A stretch of DNA of 46,259 bases from an uncultured Frankineae bacterium (GTDB lineage: Bacteria; Actinomycetota; Actinomycetes; Mycobacteriales; SCTD01). Numbering within the stretch: the stretch's first letter is position 1; each line of letters starts with the position of its first letter. Positions 37,977-46,259 of the stretch are shown here, in pieces. The DNA is taken from positions 1 through 46,259 of the forward strand of contig CADCUB010000044.1 of NCBI GenBank assembly GCA_902805775.1, given 5' to 3'. Made by a program: the position numbers and the translations under genes. Under the pieces are notes generated by a model. It made no database searches and was not told the DNA's origin. It saw only the letters and a list, made by a program, of their open reading frames with translations.

Positions 37977-38650
37977 AGATCGCCGGCTCGGCCGTGCTGC
38001 ACGCCCCCGTCGAGCGCGTGTGGGGGGCGCTGAACGACCCGGCGGTGCTCGAGCGCACCATCCCCGGCTGCTCGCGGCTCTCGCCCACCGGCCCGGACGC
38101 CTACGCCATGACCGTGACGGCGGGAGTGGCCTCCATCAAGGGCGTCTACTCCGGATCGGTCGCCCTGCACGACCAGCAGCCGCCCGGCTCGTTCCGCCTG
38201 ACGGCCTCGGGCGCGGGCGCTCCCGGCACCGTGCGCGCCGACGTCCTGGTCCGGCTCGTCGACGGCGGCGACGGGACGACGCAGCTCTCGTACGACGCGG
38301 ACGCCGTCGTCGGCGGCATGGTGGGCGGAGTGGGGCAGCGCGTGCTCAGCGGCGTCGCGAAACGGACGGCAGGGGAGTTCTTCTCCGCCGTCGACGACGT
38401 GCTGACGGGGGCGGCGCCGCCCGTGCCCGAGAGCGGGCCGGGAGGCCCGGCGGGGCAGGACGCGGCGCCGCTCGCACCCTCGACGCCCGCGTCGGCGGTC
38501 GAGCCGGCCTCGGCCCCGGTGCCCGTCCGTTCCGCCCCCGTCCCGGCCGGCGCCGACGGCGGCGGGCAGTTCCTGCGCGGCGCCCTCATCGGTGCGGCCG
38601 CGGCGCTGCTCGGGGTCCTCGTCGGCGCCCGCGTCGCGCGTCGGCCCTGA
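37973..38650 (+). CDS. CoxG-like SRPBCC protein with C-terminal hydrophobic anchor
   Basis: MKIAGSAVLHAPVERVWGALNDPAVLERTIPGCSRL...; C-terminus FLRGALIGAAAALLGVLVGARVARRP. Confidence 0.88.
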   Translation: MKIAGSAVLHAPVERVWGALNDPAVLERTIPGCSRLSPTGPDAYAMTVTAGVASIKGVYSGSVALHDQQPPGSFRLTASGAGAPGTVRADVLVRLVDGGDGTTQLSYDADAVVGGMVGGVGQRVLSGVAKRTAGEFFSAVDDVLTGAAPPVPESGPGGPAGQDAAPLAPSTPASAVEPASAPVPVRSAPVPAGADGGGQFLRGALIGAAAALLGVLVGARVARRP

Positions 38651-38658
38651 GCGGCGCC

Positions 38659-40761
38659 GTGACGACCCCGTCGTCCCGCCGGATCCGGATCGGCATCGAC
38701 ACCGGCGGCACGTTCACCGACGTGGTCGCGGTCGACGAGGACACCGGCGAGCTCGTCACCACGAAGACGCCCTCCACGCCGGCCGATCCGGCCGACGGGT
38801 TCCTGGCCGGCGTCGACAAGGTGCTCGGGCTGCTGGGCGCGCGGGGCGCCGACGTCACCGCCGTCAGCCACGGCACCACCGTCGCCACGAACCACCTGCT
38901 GCAGGGCTCGCTCGGCCGGATCGGCTTCCTCACCAACGAGGGCTACGAGTTCGTGCTCGAGATCGCCCGGCAGTCGGTGCCCGACGGCTACGGCAACAGC
39001 TACTTCTGGGTCAAGCCCGACCGCATCGTGCCCCCCGACCTGGTCGGCACGGTCGGGGGACGGATGGACTTCCGCGGTCGCGAGCTGCGGCCCTTCGACG
39101 AGGCCTCCGCCGTACGCGCCGTCCGCCTGCTCCGCGACCGGGGCGTGACGTCGGTGGGTGTCTGCCTGCTGCACGCCTACGCCAACCCGGCCCACGAGCA
39201 CGCGGTCCGGGAGGTGCTGCGTCGCGAGCACCCCGACGCCGTCGTGTCGCTGTCCTGCGAGGTGCTGCGGGAGTACCGGGAGTACGAGCGCAGCGTCACC
39301 ACGCTCGTCGACGCGGCCGTCAAGCCGCGGGTCAGCACCTACGTCCGCGGCATCGCCGACCGCCTGGGGGAGCGGCTGTCCGCGGGCGAGGCGGCGCAGC
39401 GGCACGTCCCCTTCTACGTCATGAAGTCCAACGGCGGTGTCCTGTCGGCGCAGGAGGTCGTGCACCAGCCGATCTCGACGGTGCTGTCCGGCCCGGCCGC
39501 CGGTGCGCTGGGCGCGGCCTTCGTGGCCGGCCGGGCCGGCGTGGACCGCCTGCTGACCTGCGACGGCGGCGGCACGTCGACCGACGTGTCCGTCGTGCTG
39601 GGCGGCGAGCCGACGCTCACCACCGAGGGCAGCGTCGGCCCGTACCCCTCCAAGATCCCGATGATCGACGTGGTGACCGTCGGCGCCGGCGGGGGCTCGA
39701 TCGCCCACGTCTCGCCGGAGGGCACCCTCAAGGTCGGCCCGCGCTCGGCGGGGGCCGACCCCGGTCCGCTCTGCTACGGCCGGGGCGGCACGGACCCGAC
39801 CGTCACGGACGCGCACCTGGTGCTCGGCCGCATCCCCCCGCACCTGCTCGGGGGCGAGATCCCGCTCGACGTCGACGCGGCACGCACCGGGCTGCAGCTC
39901 CTGGCCGACCGGCTCGGGATGTCGCTGATCGCCTGTGCCATCGGCGTTCTGGAGGTCTCGGCCTGGAACCAGGCCAACGCCCTGCGCCAGGTGACGGTCA
40001 AGCGCGGCCTGGACGTCCGCGAGTTCACGATGGCCACCTTCGGCGGCTCGGGCTCGCTGCTGCTGTGCCGGCTGATCGACGTGCTGGGCCTGCGCGGGGT
40101 GCTCGTGCCGACCGACCCGGGCAACCTGTCGGCCTTCGGGCTGCTGACGGTCGACGTCCGCAACGACTACGTGCAGACGGCGGTCCGCCGGCACCGAGAC
40201 CTCGTCCCGCAGGAGGTCGCGGGAGCCTTCGAGGTCCTGCAGGCCAGCGCGGCCGCTGCTCTCGACGACGAGGGCTTCACCCCGCCGCAGCACCGGTTCG
40301 TCCGCAGCGCCGACCTGCGCTACTTCGGCCAGGCCTTCGAGGTCCGGGTGCCGGTGCCGGCGGGCCCGGTCGACGCCCGGCTCGCCGACGCGGTGGCCGA
40401 GGCCTTCCACAGCGCGCACGAGCAGCTGTACGGCTACAGCTTCCGCGACGACCCGCGGCAGCAGGTGGAGTGGGTCAACCTGCGGGTCACGGGCATCGGG
40501 CCGCTGCGCCGGCCCGAGCTGCGTGAGCTCGAGGTCCGGCCGGGCGGCGCCGAGCGCGCGCGCTCCGGGACGCGCAGCGTCTTCTTCGACGACGAGCGGG
40601 ACACGCCGGTCTACTGGCGGCCCGACCTGTCACCCGGGGACGAGGTGCACGGGCCCGCGGTCCTCGAGGAGTTCGGCTCCACGATCCCGCTGCACCCGGG
40701 CTTCTGCGCCCGGGTCGACCGCTTCGGCAACGTGCACGTCACGGCGGAGGGCAGCGCATGA
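38659..40761 (+). CDS. hyuA: Hydantoinase A/oxoprolinase family protein (HyuA)
   Basis: RIRIGIDTGGTFTDVVAVDEDTGELVTTKTPSTP...GTTVATNHLLQG...VLSGPAAGALGAAFVAGRAGVDRLLTCDGGGTSTDVSVV; GTG start. Confidence 0.92.
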   Translation: MTTPSSRRIRIGIDTGGTFTDVVAVDEDTGELVTTKTPSTPADPADGFLAGVDKVLGLLGARGADVTAVSHGTTVATNHLLQGSLGRIGFLTNEGYEFVLEIARQSVPDGYGNSYFWVKPDRIVPPDLVGTVGGRMDFRGRELRPFDEASAVRAVRLLRDRGVTSVGVCLLHAYANPAHEHAVREVLRREHPDAVVSLSCEVLREYREYERSVTTLVDAAVKPRVSTYVRGIADRLGERLSAGEAAQRHVPFYVMKSNGGVLSAQEVVHQPISTVLSGPAAGALGAAFVAGRAGVDRLLTCDGGGTSTDVSVVLGGEPTLTTEGSVGPYPSKIPMIDVVTVGAGGGSIAHVSPEGTLKVGPRSAGADPGPLCYGRGGTDPTVTDAHLVLGRIPPHLLGGEIPLDVDAARTGLQLLADRLGMSLIACAIGVLEVSAWNQANALRQVTVKRGLDVREFTMATFGGSGSLLLCRLIDVLGLRGVLVPTDPGNLSAFGLLTVDVRNDYVQTAVRRHRDLVPQEVAGAFEVLQASAAAALDDEGFTPPQHRFVRSADLRYFGQAFEVRVPVPAGPVDARLADAVAEAFHSAHEQLYGYSFRDDPRQQVEWVNLRVTGIGPLRRPELRELEVRPGGAERARSGTRSVFFDDERDTPVYWRPDLSPGDEVHGPAVLEEFGSTIPLHPGFCARVDRFGNVHVTAEGSA

Positions 40762-42614
40762 CCGAGGTCGACCCGGTCCTGCTCGAGATCGTCGAGGGGA
40801 GCCTGGCCTCGATCGAGCGGGAGGTCGAGACGGCGATCGGCCGCACGTCGCGCTCCCCGATGATCCGCGACGCCCACGACTACCGGGCCGGCATCCACGA
40901 CCGCAGGCTGCGCAAGCTGACGGGCCGGTCGTACTCCGCACTGGTGCACCCGGTCGTCCGCGACTTCCCCCTCGACACGATGCGGCCCGGGGACGTCTTC
41001 TTCCACAACGACGTCTACCTGTCCGAGGGGGGCATCGGCCACCTGCCCGACCTGTGCGTCACGGTGCCGGTCTTCGTCGACGGTGACGTCGTGGCCTTCG
41101 TGCAGGCCTTCGGCCACCACGACGACATCGGTGGCGCCTGCCCGGGGTCGATGCCGAGCGGGGCGACGGAGATCTACCAGGAGGGGCTGATGGTCCCGCC
41201 GATCCGCCTGTGGGACCAGGGCGTGCCCAACGACGCGGCGCTGAGGATCATGACGCGCAACTCGCGGATGCCCGACTCGCTCGCGGCCGACCTCGACGCG
41301 GAGTGCTCGGCCTGCCTCATGGGCGCCCGGCGGCTGTCCGAGCTGTTCACGCGCTACGGGCGCGCGACCGTCGAGGCGTGCTTCGACGCGCTGGTCGACA
41401 AGACCACGCAGACCTACCGGCGCGAGGTGCTGTCGAAGATCCCGGACGGGCAGTACGTCTGGGAGGACTACGCCGAGCACGACGGCGTCGACGAGCCGCA
41501 GCTGCACACCCAGCGGATCACCCTCACCAAGACCGAGGACCGGCTCGTCATCGACTTCACGGGCACCAGCAGGCAGGCCCGCGGACCGATCAACCACTGC
41601 GGCGACTACGCCGACGGCAACTTCCTCAAGAAGTGGCTGGCGCCGATCCTGCGCAACCTGGCCGACACCCCCGAGCGGATGGCCGAGCTCGACGTCAACG
41701 AGGGCGTCGTCCCGCTGATCGAGATGCGCTTCCCCGAGAAGGGGACGCTGCTCACGCCGGTCTTCCCGGCACCGGTCAACGCCCGGACGTTCGTCATCCT
41801 GCGCCTGCTGGGCGTGCTGGCCGGAGTGCTGGCCAAGGCCGTCGACGGCCGGATGCCGGCGGACCAGGAGACCATCCGCTACACCGGCGTCCACGGCACC
41901 GACGACGCCGGCGAGCCCTACCTCATGCGCGAGGTGCTGGGCGGCGGCTCGGGCGGGCGCTGGTACGCCGACGGGGAGGACACCATCCACGTCGTCCCCG
42001 ACTCGCGGAACCTGCCGACCGAGTTCACCGAGTCGCGCTTCCCGTTCCTCGTCGAGCGGCTGTCCTTGGCGCAGGACTCGGGCGGACCGGGTCTGTTCCG
42101 CGGCGGGCTGGGCTACGAGAAGGACATCCGCATGCTGCGCGACGCGTCCTTCATGTGCATCGCCGACCGCTCGATCCTGGCCTGCTGGGGCGTCAAGGGC
42201 GGCCGGGCCGGCAGGCCGTTCTCGGTCGTCGTCGACCCCGGCGGCCCCCACGAGCGCGCGCTCGAGGGCCTGGTCGACGCCGAGCCGGTGCGCGCGGGAG
42301 AGGTCATCCGCATCCGCACCACCGGCGGCGGCGGCTGGGGCGACCCCCTCGAGCGCAGCGTCGAGGCCGTGCTGCGCGACGTGCGCTGGGGCAAGGTGTC
42401 GGCCGCGGGTGCCCGCGACGACTACGGCGTCGTCGTGACCGGTGCGCCGGGTGACGCCGTCGCGGACCTCGACGCGACGACCGCTCTGCGGGAGAGCCGT
42501 CGGGCGCAGCGCGGCCCGGAGCCGTTCTTCGACCGCGGCCCCGGCTACGCGCGCCTGTCGGGAGGCCGGGCGCACTCGCCGTACGACTGGCTCGACGGCG
42601 CCGCCCCCGGGTGA
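40758..42614 (+). CDS. hyuB: Hydantoinase B/oxoprolinase family protein (HyuB)
   Basis: DPVLLEIVEGSLASIEREVETAIGRTSRSPMIRDAHDYRAGIHD...GDVFFHNDVYLSEGGIGHLPDLCVTVPVF...IDFTGTSRQARGPINH; ATGA overlap with hyuA. Confidence 0.92.
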   Translation: MTEVDPVLLEIVEGSLASIEREVETAIGRTSRSPMIRDAHDYRAGIHDRRLRKLTGRSYSALVHPVVRDFPLDTMRPGDVFFHNDVYLSEGGIGHLPDLCVTVPVFVDGDVVAFVQAFGHHDDIGGACPGSMPSGATEIYQEGLMVPPIRLWDQGVPNDAALRIMTRNSRMPDSLAADLDAECSACLMGARRLSELFTRYGRATVEACFDALVDKTTQTYRREVLSKIPDGQYVWEDYAEHDGVDEPQLHTQRITLTKTEDRLVIDFTGTSRQARGPINHCGDYADGNFLKKWLAPILRNLADTPERMAELDVNEGVVPLIEMRFPEKGTLLTPVFPAPVNARTFVILRLLGVLAGVLAKAVDGRMPADQETIRYTGVHGTDDAGEPYLMREVLGGGSGGRWYADGEDTIHVVPDSRNLPTEFTESRFPFLVERLSLAQDSGGPGLFRGGLGYEKDIRMLRDASFMCIADRSILACWGVKGGRAGRPFSVVVDPGGPHERALEGLVDAEPVRAGEVIRIRTTGGGGWGDPLERSVEAVLRDVRWGKVSAAGARDDYGVVVTGAPGDAVADLDATTALRESRRAQRGPEPFFDRGPGYARLSGGRAHSPYDWLDGAAPG

Positions 42615-42656
42615 GGCGCCGCCCGTCCGCACGGCCCGATCCGCGACGGACCATCA

Positions 42657-42723
42657 TGTCCGCCGGAGCACCCCTGTCCGCCGGCACACCTGTCGCCGGA
42701 GCACCTGTCCGCCGGAGCACACC
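42657..42723 (+). repeat. Four imperfect 15-18-bp tandem units upstream of the CoA-transferase gene
   Basis: tgtccgccggagcacccc/tgtccgccggcacacc/tgtcgccggagcacc/tgtccgccggagcacacc. Confidence 0.85.
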
Positions 42724-42763
42724 GGAGTCGCCGCGGGGCGGCCCCCGACGCGAGGAGACCGCC

Positions 42764-44050
42764 ATGTCCGCCGCCCCACCCGGACCGCTGTCGGGCGTCG
42801 TCGTCGTCGACCTGAGCCGGGCGCTCGCCGGACCGCACGCGGCGATGATGCTCGGTGACCTCGGCGCACGGGTCCTCAAGGTCGAGACGCCGGGCACCGG
42901 TGACGACACCCGCGGGTGGGGCCCGCCCTTCGTCGGTCCGCAGGACGCCCGCGAGTCGACGTACTTCCTGTCCTGCAACCGCAACAAGGAGTCGATCGCC
43001 CTCGACCTCAAGAGCGACGACGGCCGGGAGACGCTGACCCGGCTCGTGCGGTCCGCCGACGTGCTGGTCGAGAACTTCCGCACCGGCGTGCTGGACCGCC
43101 TGGGCTTCTCGGTCGAGCAGCTGCAGGCGCTCAACCCGCGCCTGGTGGTCCTGTCGATCACCGGCTTCGGCCACGACGGACCGGAGGGCGGCCGGGCCGG
43201 CTACGACCAGATCGCCCAGGGCGAGGCCGGGCTGATGTCCCTCACCGGCCCCGACGCCGACAGCCCGACGCGGGTCGGCCTGCCGATCGGCGACCTGCTG
43301 GCGGGGATGTACGGCGCGTACGGCGTGGCCGCGGCGCTGGCCGAGCGCGCGCACACCGGCCGGGGCAGCGTCGTGCGCACCTCGCTGCTGGCCGCCATCG
43401 TCGGCGTGCACGCCTTCCAGGGGACGCGGTACACGGTCGCCGGCGAGGTGCCGCACGCCTCGGGCAACCACCACCCGTCGCTGTCGCCGTACGGCTCGTT
43501 CCACTGCCGGGACGCCGTGGTGCAGGTGGCGGTCGGCAGCGAGGGGCTGTGGCGCAAGTTCGCCCCCGTCGTCGGACTGGACCCCGAGGACCCGCGCTTC
43601 GCCCACAACCGGGCCCGCGTCGAGCGGCACGGCGAGCTGGTCGACCTGATCGACGCCGCCTTCGGCGACCGGCTCGTCGACGACGTGCTCGCCGACCTGG
43701 CACGCGCCGGTGTCCCGGCCGGCGAGGTCCGCACCCTGGACCGGGTCTACGACTGGGAGCAGACCCGCTCGCAGGGCCTGCTCGTCGAGGTCGAGCACAG
43801 CTCGCTCGGGACCATCACGCTGCCCGGGCCGCCGCTGCGCTTCGACGGCGCTCCCGCCGGCCAGCACCGCCCGCCGCCGCGCCTCGACGAGCACGGGGCG
43901 CAGATCCGGGCCTGGCTCGACGAGCAGGACTCCGCACGCCCTGACCGGGCGGGGGAGCCCGGGGCGGGGCAGCCCGCGACGGGGTCGGACGCTGCTGGGC
44001 AGCCCGCGACGGGGACGGGCGCTGCGGCGCAGCGCGGGGCGGCCGGATGA
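42764..44050 (+). CDS. CaiB/BaiF family (type III) CoA-transferase
   Basis: LSGVVVVDLSRALAGPHAAMMLGDLGARVLKVETPGTGDDTRGWGPPF...RNKESIALDLKSDDGRETLTRLVRSADVLVENFRTGVLDRLGF; ATG at 42764 with GAGGAG SD (in-frame upstream ATG at 42656). Confidence 0.92.
   Translation: MSAAPPGPLSGVVVVDLSRALAGPHAAMMLGDLGARVLKVETPGTGDDTRGWGPPFVGPQDARESTYFLSCNRNKESIALDLKSDDGRETLTRLVRSADVLVENFRTGVLDRLGFSVEQLQALNPRLVVLSITGFGHDGPEGGRAGYDQIAQGEAGLMSLTGPDADSPTRVGLPIGDLLAGMYGAYGVAAALAERAHTGRGSVVRTSLLAAIVGVHAFQGTRYTVAGEVPHASGNHHPSLSPYGSFHCRDAVVQVAVGSEGLWRKFAPVVGLDPEDPRFAHNRARVERHGELVDLIDAAFGDRLVDDVLADLARAGVPAGEVRTLDRVYDWEQTRSQGLLVEVEHSSLGTITLPGPPLRFDGAPAGQHRPPPRLDEHGAQIRAWLDEQDSARPDRAGEPGAGQPATGSDAAGQPATGTGAAAQRGAAG
43967..44026 (+). 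repeat. Two 30-bp tandem repeats at the 3' end of the CoA-transferase gene
   Basis: gggcagcccgcgacggggtcggacgctgct / gggcagcccgcgacggggacgggcgctgcg; encodes GQPATGSDAAGQPATGTGAA. Confidence 0.85.
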
Positions 44051-44982
44051 GGGCGCTGATCGCTCTCGGCGGCAACGCCATGACCGGCCCCGACGGGTCG
44101 GCGACTCCGCAGGCGCAGGAGCGCGCGATCGCCACGGCGATGGAGCACGTCGCCGGTCTCGTCGCGGACGGGGTGGAGGTCGTCCTCACGCACGGCAACG
44201 GGCCACAGGTGGGAAACCTGCTCGTCAAGAACGAGGTGGCCGCCTCGGTCGTGCCGCCCGTGCCGCTGGACTGGTGCGGCGCCCAGACCCAGGCCACCAT
44301 CGGGTTCCTCGTCCTCGACGCGCTGGACGCCGCTCTGGCCGCCCGGGGCAGCGACCGCCGGGTGGCGGCACTGGTGACGCGCACGCGCGTGGACCCCGAC
44401 GATCCCGGCTTCGCCCGGCCCAGCAAGCCCGTCGGCCGCTACCTGCCCCGCGAGCAGGCCGAGACCCTGGTCGCCCACGGTGAGACCTGGCAGGACCGCG
44501 GTCCGCAGGGGTGGCGGCGCGTGGTCGCCTCGCCCGAGCCGCTGGAGGTGCTGGACGCACCGGCCGTCCTGGCGCTGATGGCTGCCGGGTTCGTGGTGGT
44601 GGCCGCCGGCGGCGGCGGGATCCCGCACACCCGTCACGCCGACGGCACGCTGCACGGCATCGGCGCGGTGCTCGACAAGGACCTCACGGCCGCGCTCCTG
44701 GCCCGCAGCACCGGCGCGGACGTGCTCGTGATCGCCACCGACGTCGACCACGTCCTGCTCGACTTCGGCACCGACCGGGCCCGGCCGCTCGAGCGGGCCA
44801 CGCCCGCCGAGCTGCGGGCGCACGCGGCCGACGGGCAGTTCGCGAGCGGCAGCATGGGTCCGAAGGTCGAGGCGGTCGCCCGCTTCGTCGAGCAGGGCGG
44901 CCGCCGGGCGGTCATCACCTCCCTCGAGCAGATCACCGACGCGGTGGCCGGCCGGGCGGGGACGGTGGTCGAACCGGGCTGA
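44047..44982 (+). CDS. Carbamate kinase (ArcC/AllK family)
   Basis: MRALIALGGNAMTGPDGSATPQAQERAI...LTHGNGPQVGNLLVKNE...PSKPVGRYLPREQAE...VVAAGGGGIPHTRHADGTLHGIGAVLDKDLTAALLA...GSMGPKVEA. Confidence 0.95.
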   Translation: MRALIALGGNAMTGPDGSATPQAQERAIATAMEHVAGLVADGVEVVLTHGNGPQVGNLLVKNEVAASVVPPVPLDWCGAQTQATIGFLVLDALDAALAARGSDRRVAALVTRTRVDPDDPGFARPSKPVGRYLPREQAETLVAHGETWQDRGPQGWRRVVASPEPLEVLDAPAVLALMAAGFVVVAAGGGGIPHTRHADGTLHGIGAVLDKDLTAALLARSTGADVLVIATDVDHVLLDFGTDRARPLERATPAELRAHAADGQFASGSMGPKVEAVARFVEQGGRRAVITSLEQITDAVAGRAGTVVEPG

Positions 44983-45135
44983 CACGGGCCCGGCGTCGAG
45001 GTGGGGCCCAGCCGGCCGGGGCCGGGTGCGAGGGCCGGGCCGAGCCGGGCGGCGCCCGGTGGCAGGGTGCAGGAGCAGGGCCGGCGGCGAGCCGTTCGCC
45101 GTCCAGGAGCACGACCGACGAGAGGTGCGACCCCC

Positions 45136-46251
45136 GTGGCACAGGGCCCACAGCCGATCGAGGTCCGCAAGGTCCCGATCGAGAGCGTCAGCGACGCGTC
45201 CGGACTCACCCGCCTGCTGGACGAGGGCGTGATCGAGGCCGACCGCGTCGTCGCCGTCATCGGCAAGACCGAGGGCAACGGCGGCGTCAACGACTACACG
45301 CGGATCATCGCCGACCGGGCCTTCCGGGAGGTGCTGGTGGCCCGGGGCAGCCGTACCGACGAGGAGGTGCGGCAGATCCCGATCGTGTGGTCGGGCGGCA
45401 CCGACGGGGTGCTGTCGCCGCACGCGACGATCTTCGCCACCGTCCCCGGGTCGAGCGCGCACCCCACCGACGAGCCCCGGGTGTCGGTCGGCTACGCGAT
45501 GAGCGACACGATCCTGCCCGAGGACATCGGCCGGCTCCCCATGGTGGAGAAGGTGGCCGCGGGGGTGCGCGTGGCGATGGAGCGGGCCGGCATCACCGAC
45601 CCCGCCGACGTCCACTACGTGCAGACCAAGACGCCGCTGCTCACCCTCGACACGATCAACGACGCCAAGCGGCGCGGGCAGGACGTGTGGACCGAGGACA
45701 CCCTGAAGTCGATGGACGTCTCCAACTCGACGACCGCCCTCGGCATCGCCGTGGCCCTCGGCGAGATCGAGATGCCGACGCAGGAGCAGATCCACAAGGA
45801 CCTGTCGCTGTTCTCCTCGGTGGCGTCGTGCTCGTCGGGCGTCGAGCTCGACCAGGCGCAGATCGTCGTCGTCGGCAACGTCCGCGGGCACGGCGGTCGC
45901 TACCGGATCGGCCACAGCGTGATGAAGGACGGCCTGGACGCCGACGGCGTCTGGGAGGCGATCCGCAGCGCCGGGCTGGAGCTGCCCGAGCGGCCGCACC
46001 CGTCGGACCTCGGCGACCGGGTCGTCAACGTCTTCTGCAAGTGCGAGGCCGACCCGTCCGGGCGCGTCCGCGACCGGCGCAACATCATGCTCGACGACTC
46101 GGACGTGCACTGGCACCGCCAGATCAAGGCCTGCGTCGGCGGTGTCGTGGCGTCGGTGACCGGCGACCCGGCGGTCTTCGTGTCGGTCGCCGCGGTGCAC
46201 CAGGGCCCCTCGGGCGGCGGGCCGGTGATCGCGATCGTCGACCACGGCTGA
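45136..46251 (+). CDS. Ring-opening amidohydrolase (cyanuric acid amidohydrolase/barbiturase family)
   Basis: [19 protein letters not shown]...[20 protein letters not shown]...KTPLLT...[21 protein letters not shown]...[22 protein letters not shown]; three repeated Ser-containing motifs typical of the AtzD/barbiturase fold; GTG start at 45136. Confidence 0.92.
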   Translation: MAQGPQPIEVRKVPIESVSDASGLTRLLDEGVIEADRVVAVIGKTEGNGGVNDYTRIIADRAFREVLVARGSRTDEEVRQIPIVWSGGTDGVLSPHATIFATVPGSSAHPTDEPRVSVGYAMSDTILPEDIGRLPMVEKVAAGVRVAMERAGITDPADVHYVQTKTPLLTLDTINDAKRRGQDVWTEDTLKSMDVSNSTTALGIAVALGEIEMPTQEQIHKDLSLFSSVASCSSGVELDQAQIVVVGNVRGHGGRYRIGHSVMKDGLDADGVWEAIRSAGLELPERPHPSDLGDRVVNVFCKCEADPSGRVRDRRNIMLDDSDVHWHRQIKACVGGVVASVTGDPAVFVSVAAVHQGPSGGGPVIAIVDHG

Positions 46252-46259
46252 GGCGCGCG

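Noticed and set aside
38146-40419. 757-aa minus-strand ORF over coxG-hyuA
   Set aside because: Antisense of hyuA with intact conserved motifs
45001-45135. N-terminal extension of the ring-opening amidohydrolase from 45001
   Set aside because: Encodes Pro/Gly/Arg/Ala-rich junk from a GCCGGG-rich spacer; family similarity begins near the GTG at 45136
43747-46245. 832-aa minus-strand ORF over carbamate kinase and ring opener
   Set aside because: Antisense artefact; both plus-strand genes have full family signatures

Overview
The window is a high-GC actinobacterial (Actinomycetota) chromosome segment. Many genes start with GTG and overlap their neighbours by 4 bp. The left part is conserved housekeeping: the 3' end of ffh, then rpsP-khpA-rimM-trmD-rplS, lepB, two NUDIX genes, rnhB, a DUF2469 gene, yraN, yifB (comM-like) and dprA. 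It is interrupted by a TPP-dependent enzyme and two large secreted LVIVD/PA-domain paralogs that flank yifB-dprA. The middle holds a SorC-type regulator divergent from a polyol ABC transporter/dehydrogenase/kinase operon that lacks its ATPase, then xerC, a WhiG/FliA-family sigma factor and a CynX/NimT-like MFS transporter. The right third (about 28.6-46.25 kb) is an accessory N-heterocycle catabolic locus. FdrA, DUF1116 and DUF2877 genes (similar to E. coli AllF/AllG/AllH) are divergent from a uracil/xanthine permease, a three-subunit molybdenum hydroxylase, CoxG, HyuA/HyuB, a CaiB-type CoA-transferase, a carbamate kinase and a cyanuric acid amidohydrolase/barbiturase-family ring opener. The most exciting hypothesis is an energy-conserving heterocycle pathway (for example pyrimidine to barbiturate to ureidomalonate) that ends in phosphorolytic carbamoyl transfer and ATP formation by carbamate kinase. 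The second notable signal is a 67-bp direct repeat (66/67 identical) bracketing the first LVIVD gene, with paired GTCCACAG motifs. All functional calls come from reading the sequence; no searches were run.
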